Translations under genes and position numbers: made by a program
The notes under the pieces: model-generated
What the model saw: only the letters and a program-made list of their open reading frames with translations
Database searches by the model: none
Told to the model about the DNA's origin: nothing
IMG/VR virus record: IMGVR_UViG_3300037042_001214
Location: 1-20,423 of that record
Strand: one strand, 5' to 3'
Origin: a virus
Length of the DNA stretch: 20,423 bases
In this document: piece by piece, positions 1 to 7,014 of the stretch
Position numbering within the stretch: position 1 is the stretch's first letter
Layout: each line of letters begins with the position of its first letter

Positions 1-177
1 ATCTTCACCATCGACGATGTCGTTGTCCATGTGCAAGATGGAAACCTTCCCAATACGCTAGACACAAACGCCTACAACGCTGGCGTTGGTCTGACATGCA
101 CTGGTACACAGGCTGTTTCAACCGTTGTCGATGTTGACTGGATGCAGTTCCGCTACTTCTCCGATAGGACAACATGA
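1..177 (+). CDS. C-terminal end of a beta-sandwich-like phage protein (partial)
   Basis: The frame is open from the first base and ends at TGA 175-177, so only the last 58 residues are visible. The end resembles the C-terminus of the next gene: both carry an AGVG segment followed about 15 residues later by a VDVDW / VDVEW segment and a final aromatic RY(F/Y) stretch. The visible part has short alternating hydrophobic strands (FTIDDVVVHV, then AGVGLTCTG, then VVDVDWMQFRYF). This pattern is common at the C-termini of phage fibre-like or appendage proteins with a jelly-roll or lectin-like fold. The stop overlaps the next start as ATGA, suggesting translational coupling. That it is a structural or receptor-contacting protein is inference. 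Confidence 0.75.
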   Translation: MFTIDDVVVHVQDGNLPNTLDTNAYNAGVGLTCTGTQAVSTVVDVDWMQFRYFSDRTT

Positions 178-959
178 TTACCTCACCATTCTCAGGCTAC
201 TCGTTGGACACTGACATCCGCGAACTCGATGTGCGAAAGTGCATCCGTGGGTTCATGGACGGAACAAACATCGGGACAATGGGACAGGCAAGTACGGCTT
301 CATACGGAACTCTGACATTCTTTGATTCATGTAGCCCCAGCGAATTTGGTTATGCGCAAATAGCCAATAAGGTAGATCCTCTTGTTTCAAGAGCATGGAT
401 ATCTGACCGCGATGGAGTTACAAACTCAAGGTTTGCGCCGGGACTATTTGAGTGCGATTCATTTGCGAAGGTACGCATACCCCTGCATACAACCGTCAAC
501 GGTGGAGTTGTCAGAGTTGGGTTTTTCCCCGGCCATACGGCATCTGATGCCTATGCCGATGGCGCATACTTTCATTGTAATGCCGTTGGATCAGCAGGTG
601 CTGCTACGACATGGTCCATTGTTCTCGCGGTGAACCAAAATACGACATTTACCGTTGAACCATATCTTTTTATTAAAGACACTGGAGTAGCAGTAAATTC
701 GTGGGCAACTCTCGGTGTTTGGATCAACAAGAATGCCACTGAGGCTCTGTGGTACATCAACGGAAAAGTTGTGTACAAGGAAACTAATCCTAACCGTATT
801 CCTTCGACGCGCTACATACTAGACATATATGGATCTGTGTCTGGTCAAGCGTTGCAGGCGGGTGTAGGTTTCAGGATGCAGACCTCGAATACGGAAACCG
901 CTGTAGTTCTCAAGGTTGATGTTGAATGGTGTCGATACCGCTATTACATGGAGCGTTGA
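174..959 (+). CDS. Beta-sandwich-like phage protein, paralogue of the gene before it
   Basis: This 261-residue protein starts at ATG 174, overlapping the previous stop, with an AGGA ribosome site at 166-169. It is rich in Gly, Thr, Val and aromatics, with no signal peptide or membrane segment. The C-terminal half reads as beta strands: LGVWINKN, a WYINGKVVYKE hairpin, then IPSTRY, AGVGFRMQT and VDVEWCRYRYY. The W-x-x-N/D-G-x-x-V turn followed by a Pro and a terminal VDxxW is typical of lectin-like beta-sandwich domains in phage fibres and capsid appendages. The end matches the truncated neighbour upstream, so the two are probably a tandem duplication. Exact function is unknown; tail fibre, head fibre or adhesin are the alternatives. 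Confidence 0.8.
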   Translation: MITSPFSGYSLDTDIRELDVRKCIRGFMDGTNIGTMGQASTASYGTLTFFDSCSPSEFGYAQIANKVDPLVSRAWISDRDGVTNSRFAPGLFECDSFAKVRIPLHTTVNGGVVRVGFFPGHTASDAYADGAYFHCNAVGSAGAATTWSIVLAVNQNTTFTVEPYLFIKDTGVAVNSWATLGVWINKNATEALWYINGKVVYKETNPNRIPSTRYILDIYGSVSGQALQAGVGFRMQTSNTETAVVLKVDVEWCRYRYYMER

Positions 960-1006
960 ATTGATTTCAACCTCTTCTGTGAGTCTAGATTTCTAGGAGA
1001 TCAAAC

Positions 1007-1150
1007 ATGAAAAAGAAAAACACAGTCACTGCGAACAGCAAGAATGTCCGCAAGGCAATTTCCAAGAACGCAGCGAGAGCGTCTGTCTCGCAGAGAAGCA
1101 AGGCCAATCAACTGGGTAATCAACCACCCGCTCAAGGCAAAGGCAAGTAA
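1007..1150 (+). CDS. Small basic protein, tandem copy 1
   Basis: A 47-residue protein beginning MKKKNTVTAN and ending QGKGK, preceded by a TAGGAGA ribosome site (994-1000) seven bases before the ATG. It is strongly basic, rich in Lys, Arg, Asn, Ala and Gln, with almost no acidic or aromatic residues. The central part (VRKAISKNAARASVSQR) could form a positively charged helix followed by a disordered tail. The next gene is a clear paralogue with the same kind of ribosome site. I do not recognise the family. Its position just before the portal suggests a late, perhaps virion or DNA-associated, role, but that is inference. The conserved counterpart next door and the good ribosome site argue that it is real. 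Confidence 0.8.
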   Translation: MKKKNTVTANSKNVRKAISKNAARASVSQRSKANQLGNQPPAQGKGK

Positions 1151-1170
1151 AACAAACTAGGAGAAACAAC

Positions 1171-1332
1171 ATGGCAAAGAAATCCGCAGTCGCCGCAAAC
1201 ACCCGTTCCGTTCGCAAGTCAGTCGCTAAGAAAGCAGCCGTTGCATCTGTCTCGCAAAGAAACAAGGCAAACAATCTGACTAGCACCAACCCCGGAGTGA
1301 TTTCCACCCCACCTAGGCCAGCGCGTAATTGA
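1171..1332 (+). CDS. Small basic protein, tandem copy 2
   Basis: A 53-residue protein with a TAGGAGA ribosome site at 1158-1164. Aligned without gaps, 22 of its first 36 residues match the preceding small protein. The best shared block is ASVSQR followed by KAN-L, and both have VRK near residue 14. The C-terminal tails diverge: this one is Pro/Ser/Thr-rich (NPGVISTPPRPARN), the other Gln/Gly/Lys-rich. The conserved part is basic and probably helical. No known domain is recognised. Possible roles are a DNA- or RNA-binding late factor, or a minor capsid component, but nothing in the sequence decides between them. Confidence 0.8.
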   Translation: MAKKSAVAANTRSVRKSVAKKAAVASVSQRNKANNLTSTNPGVISTPPRPARN

Positions 1333-1352
1333 TGGTAGAAACCAAGAAGTAA
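1332..1352 (+). other. Six-codon mini-frame before the portal gene
   Basis: An ATG at 1332 overlaps the stop of the second small basic gene as TGATG and opens a six-residue frame (MVETKK) ending with TAA at 1350-1352, six bases before the portal ATG. The portal start itself has only a weak ribosome site (AAGAAG, 1344-1349), which lies inside this mini-frame. It could help ribosomes reinitiate at the portal gene, or be chance; there is no other evidence. Confidence 0.2.
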
Positions 1353-1358
1353 CAACCC

Positions 1359-3137
1359 ATGCTTGATCTAACATTTTCAGCACTTCGTAGGGAAGTCGAG
1401 AACGCGGAGAAGTTCCGTGATGCCCATCTATCGTCTCTCAGGACGATGATCGAGAAGTATCACGGCCCTGCATTCCGAGATGACCGTTCCGATTCCTATA
1501 CGGATGATCCTGAGAACTTTGGACACGAGTATGTCTCAATGGTGCTGCCCCGCATCATCTACGACACTCCAAAGTTCCGGGTGAAGATGGGTGATCCCAT
1601 GCTGGAACTGATGGTTGGCAAGCGGTTGCAGATCGCGATCAACCGTTGGTGTCGAATCACGAAGTTGCGGCGCACACTGGAGCGCATCGCAACTGACATG
1701 CTGTTCGCTTACGGCGTGTCTCTGACGGTCAGCGAGCCTCGGCCCGAGATTCGCAAGATCGACGGCAAGGAGCCGTATCTTCCACGGGTGTATCGGCTGT
1801 CTCCAGAGAGGTTCTTCCTCGATCCAGCCGCCACCAATATCGAAGATGCCCGTTACATGGGCCATTGCTACGCCATTGACAAGAACGATCTCATTGAGCG
1901 AGCGGAAAACGACAAGACATACGACCTAGATGCCATCCTCGCCATCCCATCAGGAACCGACATCGACGAAGTTCGTGATGACCGAGGGCGAGACATCGAG
2001 GACCGAAAGGAACTTGCTGTCTACGAGGTGTGGATTCCCGAGGCGGACGAATCTACCGCTGAAGAGATCGATGAAATCATCGGTCCGGGCATGGTGAACG
2101 GGACGATCTTCACCTTTGTCAAGGGTCGAAGCACTTTGGGCAAGTACGATGGCTTCATTCGGAAGCCCATCCCATACTTTGGGCCTAAAAACGGTCCGTA
2201 CACCATGTTTGGTGTCTACACAGTCCCTGATGACCCGTATCCGCTGTCTCCCTTGATGGCAATTCAGTCCCAAATCGTGGATTTGAACGCCCATCTGACC
2301 AGCGTCAGGTCCAGCGCAGCCGCTTACAAGCGCCTGATCATGGTCGATGCCCGAAACAGCAAGTTGGCGCAGGACATCAAGGACAAGCCGCACGACTACA
2401 TTGTCCTGTCTGAGTCGCTGGACAAGGACAAGGTGCTGAACCTTGAAATCGGCGGCATCACCCAGCAGCAAGTCCAGTACTCGCAGATCGCTCAGGATCG
2501 ACTAGACCGCGTGTCTGGTATCCATGACGCGATGCGCGGCAATGTGTCTGGAACCGCTACTGCCACCGAAATCGCTGTTGCTGAGAGTAGCGCTACCATG
2601 CGTATGTCTCACCTGAAGCGCCAATTCCAAGACTCAGTAGACGATATGGCTCGTTCCGTGATGTGGTTTATGTGGCATGATGACCGTGTTTCGTTCCCTC
2701 TTGGCCGAGAGGGTGCGCAGGCTCTTCTTGAGGCAGATCCCAAGTTCACCGGCGGAGTCCGAATGCCGGGCTGGGAAGATCTCGAAGTTTCCGCAGACGC
2801 ATACAGCATGGAACGAGTATCCGAGGCGCTCGTTCAGAAGCGCGCTATGGAACTGCTCCAGATCACCTCATCTGTCGCCCAAGGGATGATGGCTATGCCG
2901 TTTATCAAGTGGAATGAGATCCTTTCGGTGGTTGGCGATGCCCTCAACATGCCCAACTTGGCCGACATGATCGACCAGAATGCGATGGCACAGCAGGCCC
3001 AACAGGCCCAAGGCGGTCCACCTATGGGCGGTCCACCTTCGGGCCAAGGCCAGCAAATGAATGCGATGGGCGAACCCAATCCGATACCTGCGTCGAGCAG
3101 GGCTGGTCTGCAAGGACCGGCAAACAGGGCCATGTAA
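1359..3137 (+). CDS. Portal protein (head-tail connector)
   Basis: This 592-residue protein has the size and sequence character of podovirus portals, the dodecameric ring at one capsid vertex through which DNA is packaged and ejected. The N-terminal part carries a helical region (about 90-125, MLFAYGVSLTV) and a YRLSPERFFLDP segment typical of portals. The middle (about 300-430) contains LNAHLTSVRSSAAAYKRL, then GTATATEIAVAESSATMR, resembling the long-helix stem and crown part of portals. The C-terminus is a low-complexity Gln/Gly/Pro/Met tail. It is followed at once by an FmdB-like gene, scaffold and capsid genes, the expected head-gene order. The start has only a weak AAGAAG ribosome site. 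Confidence 0.88.
   Translation: MLDLTFSALRREVENAEKFRDAHLSSLRTMIEKYHGPAFRDDRSDSYTDDPENFGHEYVSMVLPRIIYDTPKFRVKMGDPMLELMVGKRLQIAINRWCRITKLRRTLERIATDMLFAYGVSLTVSEPRPEIRKIDGKEPYLPRVYRLSPERFFLDPAATNIEDARYMGHCYAIDKNDLIERAENDKTYDLDAILAIPSGTDIDEVRDDRGRDIEDRKELAVYEVWIPEADESTAEEIDEIIGPGMVNGTIFTFVKGRSTLGKYDGFIRKPIPYFGPKNGPYTMFGVYTVPDDPYPLSPLMAIQSQIVDLNAHLTSVRSSAAAYKRLIMVDARNSKLAQDIKDKPHDYIVLSESLDKDKVLNLEIGGITQQQVQYSQIAQDRLDRVSGIHDAMRGNVSGTATATEIAVAESSATMRMSHLKRQFQDSVDDMARSVMWFMWHDDRVSFPLGREGAQALLEADPKFTGGVRMPGWEDLEVSADAYSMERVSEALVQKRAMELLQITSSVAQGMMAMPFIKWNEILSVVGDALNMPNLADMIDQNAMAQQAQQAQGGPPMGGPPSGQGQQMNAMGEPNPIPASSRAGLQGPANRAM
2994..3038 (+). repeat. Short in-frame repeats in the portal tail
   Basis: CAGGCCCAA occurs twice in tandem (2994-3002 and 3003-3011), and GGCGGTCCACCT occurs twice 15 bases apart (3012-3023 and 3027-3038). 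Both periods are multiples of three, so they encode QAQQAQ and GGPPMGGPP within a disordered tail. They probably arose by slippage, and tail length may differ between related phages. Confidence 0.75.
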
Positions 3138-3138
3138 C

Positions 3139-3429
3139 ATGAAGTACGAATTTACGAATTCCGATGGAAATGTGGTAGAAATCGTCATGCTTATGCGTGA
3201 CGCTCCGTCCATCGGCAGTATTATTGTCTACGAAGGCCAAGAACTTACCCGTATCGCCAGCAACTTGCAGGTTGACACGGGTACGATCCGTAACACTTAT
3301 CCGTATGTGAGCCATGCTCTTCCGCGCAAGTTGGAAGGATGCAAGGCTACCAAACGGGGCAAGCCAATCATTATGTCTAAGCGCCATGAACGCGAAGTCA
3401 TGGCTCGGCATGGTTTTGAAAAGGACTGA
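3139..3429 (+). CDS. FmdB-like small protein lacking the zinc-ribbon cysteines
   Basis: The chosen start is ATG 3139, one base after the portal stop; an earlier in-frame ATG at 3061 would overlap the portal gene by 77 bases. The resulting 96-residue protein begins MKYEFTNSDG and continues with an M-x-DAPSIGS segment. This matches the FmdB-type zinc ribbon pattern (YE...G...E...M-DAP...) common in phages beside portal genes. The expected CxxC pairs are absent: the only cysteine is C68. The C-terminus has a conserved-looking basic tail (SKRHEREVMARHGFEKD). Zinc binding is therefore unlikely. The role is unknown; its position between portal and scaffold suggests a structural or assembly part. 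Confidence 0.75.
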   Translation: MKYEFTNSDGNVVEIVMLMRDAPSIGSIIVYEGQELTRIASNLQVDTGTIRNTYPYVSHALPRKLEGCKATKRGKPIIMSKRHEREVMARHGFEKD

Positions 3430-3430
3430 T

Positions 3431-4306
3431 ATGTCAGAACCCGAAGTACCAACCATTCCTGTTGATGATTCAACCAATCCTGTACAGCAGATGGCTGCGG
3501 AAGCCGCGTTTGAAGCGGACAACTCCGAAAGCGAAGATGCTGTTCTAGATCGAATCTTCGGCAAAGACGATTCTGCTCCACAGCAGAACTTTCGCACGAT
3601 TGATCCCGAGCCTCAGAACGACCCTGACTTTGATCGGGCGTTCAAGGCGTTGCAACGGGATGGCGTTCCAGCCTACATCATCGATAGCATCAAGTCCGAT
3701 CCCTCCAAGATGAAGGAATGGGGCTTGAAGGCGGCGAAGAGGCAGGCTGATGTGGATTCGTTTGGATCGAAGAAGGCAAACAGCGCGGAAACTCCGACCC
3801 CCGCTCCTGTTGCATCCAAGATCTCCCCTGATAACTCCAAAAATTCTGGCGACTCAGAGGATGATGCAGATCCTCTTTCAGTATTTGGAGACATCTTTGG
3901 AGATGAGGCGGCAAAGCCCCTTCGAGCCATCACCGAGCGTCTTCGATCCGATTTCGAGGAGAAGACCAAGGCGATGGAAGTCAAGTACGAGACTCGTGGA
4001 GCCTACGAGCGTATGTCAGCGTTGTACGGGAATAACTCCCCGTCCTTCGATGACATCACGAAAGTGGCAGCGCAGATCGGGCGTGAAAATCCCGGTCAAT
4101 TTGAATCCATCTCGGACATCGTCCAAGAAGCATTCCGAATGCGAGCCGGAGAACCAAAGCGTTCTGATCCTCGAAACTCTGCTCGTCCAACCGTTGGCAA
4201 AGCGCCAGCGCGCGTGACTCGCGAGATCGACCGTGAAGACGCTGTTCTCGACATCTTGCTTTCGGGCGGCTCCCGTGCTGACGCTCTCCGAGTTCTTTCC
4301 CGCTAA
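3431..4306 (+). CDS. Scaffolding protein
   Basis: The start at ATG 3431, one base after the previous stop, gives 291 residues; an earlier ATG at 3314 would overlap the FmdB-like gene almost completely. The protein is highly charged and low in hydrophobics, with an acidic N-terminal third, a Pro/Ser linker (about 115-150), a likely helical segment around ITERLRSDFEEKTKAMEVKYE, and a basic C-terminal part. This layout, placed directly before the major capsid gene, is that of internal scaffolds, whose basic C-terminus usually contacts the capsid protein. A short motif, EDAVLD, occurs at residues 35-40 and again at 269-274. No protease domain is seen, so the scaffold probably leaves intact or is cut by something else. 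Confidence 0.82.
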   Translation: MSEPEVPTIPVDDSTNPVQQMAAEAAFEADNSESEDAVLDRIFGKDDSAPQQNFRTIDPEPQNDPDFDRAFKALQRDGVPAYIIDSIKSDPSKMKEWGLKAAKRQADVDSFGSKKANSAETPTPAPVASKISPDNSKNSGDSEDDADPLSVFGDIFGDEAAKPLRAITERLRSDFEEKTKAMEVKYETRGAYERMSALYGNNSPSFDDITKVAAQIGRENPGQFESISDIVQEAFRMRAGEPKRSDPRNSARPTVGKAPARVTREIDREDAVLDILLSGGSRADALRVLSR

Positions 4307-4320
4307 ACCAGAGAAATACC

Positions 4321-5676
4321 ATGCCATCAATCACGACATTCAACGACTTTATGACTACGACTGGGCCGTCATACCTGACGAGCGCAGATTCCGTTATCAA
4401 CGAGGCTGTCAAGAACACTTACGCCTTCTCTCGCCTGCTCAAGGGCAAGTCGAAGGAACAAACCATTCAGGGTGGTACTGAAATCCGCGATGTCATCATG
4501 TTTGATGATTCGCGTACCTACGACCACTACCAGCCGAACGATACCTTCACTTGGCGCAACCCGCAGGTGACCGATTATGTTCGCGCGCCGTGGCGTTTCC
4601 ACATCGACCACATGTCGTGGACTGACGCTGAAGTCGAACTGAACACCGGCGAGACTTCTGGTGCGAACAAGGCTGCTTACAAGCGCCTGAAGCGGATCAA
4701 GGAGCAGCGAATGTGGACCTCGATGCTCAACGGCTTCGAGGAGGATCTGTGGGCTGTTCCGTCCGTTGCGAACATGGAGAGCGACACTGGCAAGTTGCCA
4801 TACTCGCTTCCGTACTTCCTTTCGGAGTTGTCCGCGAACCTTGGCGGAACCTTGGGACTTCGAGGTACGGCTCCGTACACCGCTAGCACCAACACCGCTA
4901 CCACCGTCATGCGTATCTCTCCGTTCTCGGAGAACCGTTGGACCAACGCGGTTGAAATCTACAACTCTCAACCTTCTGCGCTTACTCCAGTTGGAACTGC
5001 GTGGGGTACTTACAACAGTACCGCGCTGTCGATTGACACGGTTTATGCGCAGGGTGCTGCGCATACTCCAACCTTTGGAAATCTCTTCAATGCAATGGAT
5101 CTCATGTTCATGCGCATTAAGTACGAGGCTCCATCGACTCGTCAGCAGTACTTTGAGAACGACAATCTGAACCGTCAGATGATTCTCACAAGCCGACAGG
5201 GCGTTCAGAACTATCGAAACGCTCTTCGTCTCAGCAACGACACCCTTGTCTCGTATCAGGATGCTTCTTACAGCAGCCCTGCATACGCAGGCATCGATGT
5301 CACCTACTGCTCTGACCTCGACAATGCAGCGATCTACCCAGCAAATACTGGTACTGCGGCTGCTCAGACAGTTGCTGGATACAACGGTGTTGCTGGCTCT
5401 AACGGGTATCTTGTCACAGCAAACAGTGGAATTTCAGCCTTTGGAACTGAGTTGGGAGCAAACACTATTGTTCGCGCTCCTCGCTACTACTTCGTGAACG
5501 GCAACTACCTGACTCCGATCTTCCATGCTCGTCGTTACTTCAAGCAGCATGAGGTTCTCCGTCACCCAAATCAGCCGTTCACCTATGTCCAGCCCGTTGA
5601 CTGCTGGTCGAATCTGTTCTGCAATTCTCGTCAGCGTCACGGCGTTGTTGTTCCTCTTTCCATCGCAGCCACCTAA
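4321..5676 (+). CDS. Major capsid protein (HK97-fold type)
   Basis: This 451-residue protein lies directly after the scaffold, with an AGAGAA ribosome site (4310-4315). It begins with a helical N-terminal arm, then an IRDVIMFDDSRTYDHY segment resembling the extended loop region, followed by RAPWRFHIDHMSWTDAEVELN. A central part has NRQMILTSRQGVQNYRNAL, and a beta-rich C-terminal part runs through APRYYFVNGNYLTPIFHARRYF. These features and the length fit phage major capsid proteins of the HK97 fold, which form the icosahedral shell. There is no fused protease. The next gene, with a very strong ribosome site, is a likely decoration protein. I cannot place it in a named subfamily. Confidence 0.86.
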   Translation: MPSITTFNDFMTTTGPSYLTSADSVINEAVKNTYAFSRLLKGKSKEQTIQGGTEIRDVIMFDDSRTYDHYQPNDTFTWRNPQVTDYVRAPWRFHIDHMSWTDAEVELNTGETSGANKAAYKRLKRIKEQRMWTSMLNGFEEDLWAVPSVANMESDTGKLPYSLPYFLSELSANLGGTLGLRGTAPYTASTNTATTVMRISPFSENRWTNAVEIYNSQPSALTPVGTAWGTYNSTALSIDTVYAQGAAHTPTFGNLFNAMDLMFMRIKYEAPSTRQQYFENDNLNRQMILTSRQGVQNYRNALRLSNDTLVSYQDASYSSPAYAGIDVTYCSDLDNAAIYPANTGTAAAQTVAGYNGVAGSNGYLVTANSGISAFGTELGANTIVRAPRYYFVNGNYLTPIFHARRYFKQHEVLRHPNQPFTYVQPVDCWSNLFCNSRQRHGVVVPLSIAAT

Positions 5677-5684
5677 TCAAAGTT

Positions 5685-5692
5685 AAAGGAGG
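5685..5692 (+). promoter_or_regulatory. Very strong Shine-Dalgarno site for the decoration gene
   Basis: The sequence TTAAAGGAGG (5683-5692) matches the complement of the 16S rRNA 3' end over TAAAGGAGG, with nine bases to ATG 5702. It is the best ribosome site in the window and fits a high-copy capsid component. Confidence 0.85.
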
Positions 5693-5701
5693 ATCATCAA
5701 C

Positions 5702-6187
5702 ATGATTCCCGGAATCCTTGTCCCTTCAGGAAACCTTGCTGCACTTAGTCCTGCGCAAGTAATTGTTCAACCAATCGCAGGTGTCGCCGTTACCGTTGGC
5801 GACATCGTTATGTTCGATCTTGTAGGCAACAACACCACCTACACCGATGTGGCGCAGTACGACGAACTCGACAACAAGAAGAATCCCTTCAATGTCGTTG
5901 TTCTCTCGACGGCGGCGCTTGGAGAGGGTGGCGTATACGGAGTTGTTACGGAAGCAGCCGCCGCAGGATCTCGTTGCAAAGTGTGCATCGCTGGAATGAT
6001 CACCGCAAAGGTCACCGGTACTGCCGTTATCGGCACTACCGTTCTCACTCCCGGAGCAGGTGTTCTTGTTCCAGCAGCAACGCTCGTCGGCACAGGAGTC
6101 GCCCTCGCCTTGGTGGCGAACACCGGCGGACCAACTCTCTGCCGCGTTCTGTTCAGCGGATGGTCATTCGGCTCTCAGGGCGCGTGA
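5702..6187 (+). CDS. Probable capsid decoration / head structural protein
   Basis: A 161-residue protein rich in Val, Gly, Ala and Thr, with alternating hydrophobic residues suggesting an all-beta fold. Segments such as AGVAVTVGDIVMFD, GGVYGVVTEAAAAGSRCKVCIAG and GTAVIGTTVLTPGAGVLV resemble small beta-barrel head proteins that lie just after capsid genes in many phages. Three Cys residues are present (in CKVC and LCRV). The strong ribosome site and position after the capsid gene argue for an abundant virion protein that stabilises the capsid surface. An alternative is another head protein. It is followed by the hairpin at 6203-6232, which may separate the head genes from the low-copy tail genes. 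Confidence 0.72.
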   Translation: MIPGILVPSGNLAALSPAQVIVQPIAGVAVTVGDIVMFDLVGNNTTYTDVAQYDELDNKKNPFNVVVLSTAALGEGGVYGVVTEAAAAGSRCKVCIAGMITAKVTGTAVIGTTVLTPGAGVLVPAATLVGTGVALALVANTGGPTLCRVLFSGWSFGSQGA

Positions 6188-6202
6188 TCTGACAACTACT
6201 CT

Positions 6203-6232
6203 CGGGTGGCCTTGGGAAACCAAGGTCACCCG
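6203..6232 (+). terminator. 13-bp GAAA-loop hairpin between head and tail genes
   Basis: The arms at 6203-6215 (CGGGTGGCCTTGG) and 6220-6232 (CCAAGGTCACCCG) pair over 13 bases with one G-U wobble and no mismatch, closing a GAAA tetraloop. The stem is strong, but the following CTTATATG is a poor U-tract, so this could be a weak terminator, an RNA-stability or processing element, or a translational switch. It ends five bases before the ATG of the tail adaptor. The only ribosome-site-like bases, AAGG at 6222-6225, are inside the 3' arm. Confidence 0.75.
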
Positions 6233-6237
6233 CTTAT

Positions 6238-7014
6238 ATGCTTACATACGGTGGCCTCAAGCAGCACATCCTTCTGGCGCTCGGCGGTCAACCGTCCATC
6301 GTCAGCGGTGTCACGCAAAATCAGCGGATCGCTGAGATCGTCAATCAGGCTGGCAACTACCTGTTCTCCAAACAGTGGCGGTTTCGAGAACGCACTGGTC
6401 GCCCCGTCTCTTTGGTAGCCAACCAAAGTTGGGCGGCGATGCCCGGCGATGCCGAGGAGATCATCAGCCTGATCACCAAGGCGGGTCTTGGTTGGCGCGT
6501 CGAGTTGATCACCCCAGACCAACTTGAGTTGTTCCGAAGCACCATGTTCCCAGCAATGCTCGGGAGCGTGTACTACGCTTCTCTCTCGCGCCCGTGGGCG
6601 CAGTCTGACGATGTGACCCCCCTCGTGGCGGGTACGGCGTTCCCTGCCGTCAGGATGGATCTGTACCCCACTCCTAACGCGACCTCCACCGATGCGATCA
6701 TCATGCGCTACCGCGCTGGTTGGACTTCCGTATCTGGAGAAACCAATGCCGTCACCGCAGACGCTTACATCATCCCTGTGCCACCGTATGTAGAGGCGCT
6801 ACTTGTGTCCTACTGCCGTGCATTCGCTATGGCATACGAAGACGAGGGTCTGACCGCTCGGTTGGTAGAGATTGACAACGGACCAGTGTGGAACGCGGCA
6901 GCGATCAAGGATGGAATTGCGCAGCGAGACTACGGTCGGCTGCCCGCGTCTCGTTCAGGGTTTGTCTCGGATCCAATCAGTTACAGGAATGGGTTTGTCC
7001 CAGATCCGAACTGA
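6238..7014 (+). CDS. Tail adaptor / head-tail connector protein (gp11-like)
   Basis: This 258-residue protein begins MLTYGGLKQHIL and has a helical segment RIAEIVNQAGNYLFSKQWRFRERTG, followed by a PGDAEEIISLI part. This N-terminal form, in which a helix ends in a W-x-F-R motif, is typical of the podovirus adaptor or 'tail tubular protein A' that docks on the portal and recruits the nozzle. Later residues (about 110-170) look beta-rich, and the C-terminus YVEALLVSYCRAFAMAYEDEG is helical. Order supports this: it lies after the head module, and the fibre and nozzle genes follow. Its start lacks an exposed ribosome site because of the hairpin directly before it. Confidence 0.78.
   Translation: MLTYGGLKQHILLALGGQPSIVSGVTQNQRIAEIVNQAGNYLFSKQWRFRERTGRPVSLVANQSWAAMPGDAEEIISLITKAGLGWRVELITPDQLELFRSTMFPAMLGSVYYASLSRPWAQSDDVTPLVAGTAFPAVRMDLYPTPNATSTDAIIMRYRAGWTSVSGETNAVTADAYIIPVPPYVEALLVSYCRAFAMAYEDEGLTARLVEIDNGPVWNAAAIKDGIAQRDYGRLPASRSGFVSDPISYRNGFVPDPN

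Noticed and set aside
985-996. CTAGATTTCTAG inverted repeat before the first small basic gene
   Set aside because: Two-base loop and AT-rich five-base arms are too weak to call a structure.
3061-3138. Earlier in-frame ATG for the FmdB-like gene
   Set aside because: It would overlap the portal frame; ATG 3139 begins exactly where family similarity (MKYEF) begins.
3314-3430. Earlier in-frame ATG for the scaffold
   Set aside because: It would overlap nearly half of the FmdB-like gene, whereas ATG 3431 follows its stop by one base.
4369-5064. 231-codon reverse-strand open frame
   Set aside because: Arg/Ser/Val-rich complement of the capsid gene with no recognisable domain.
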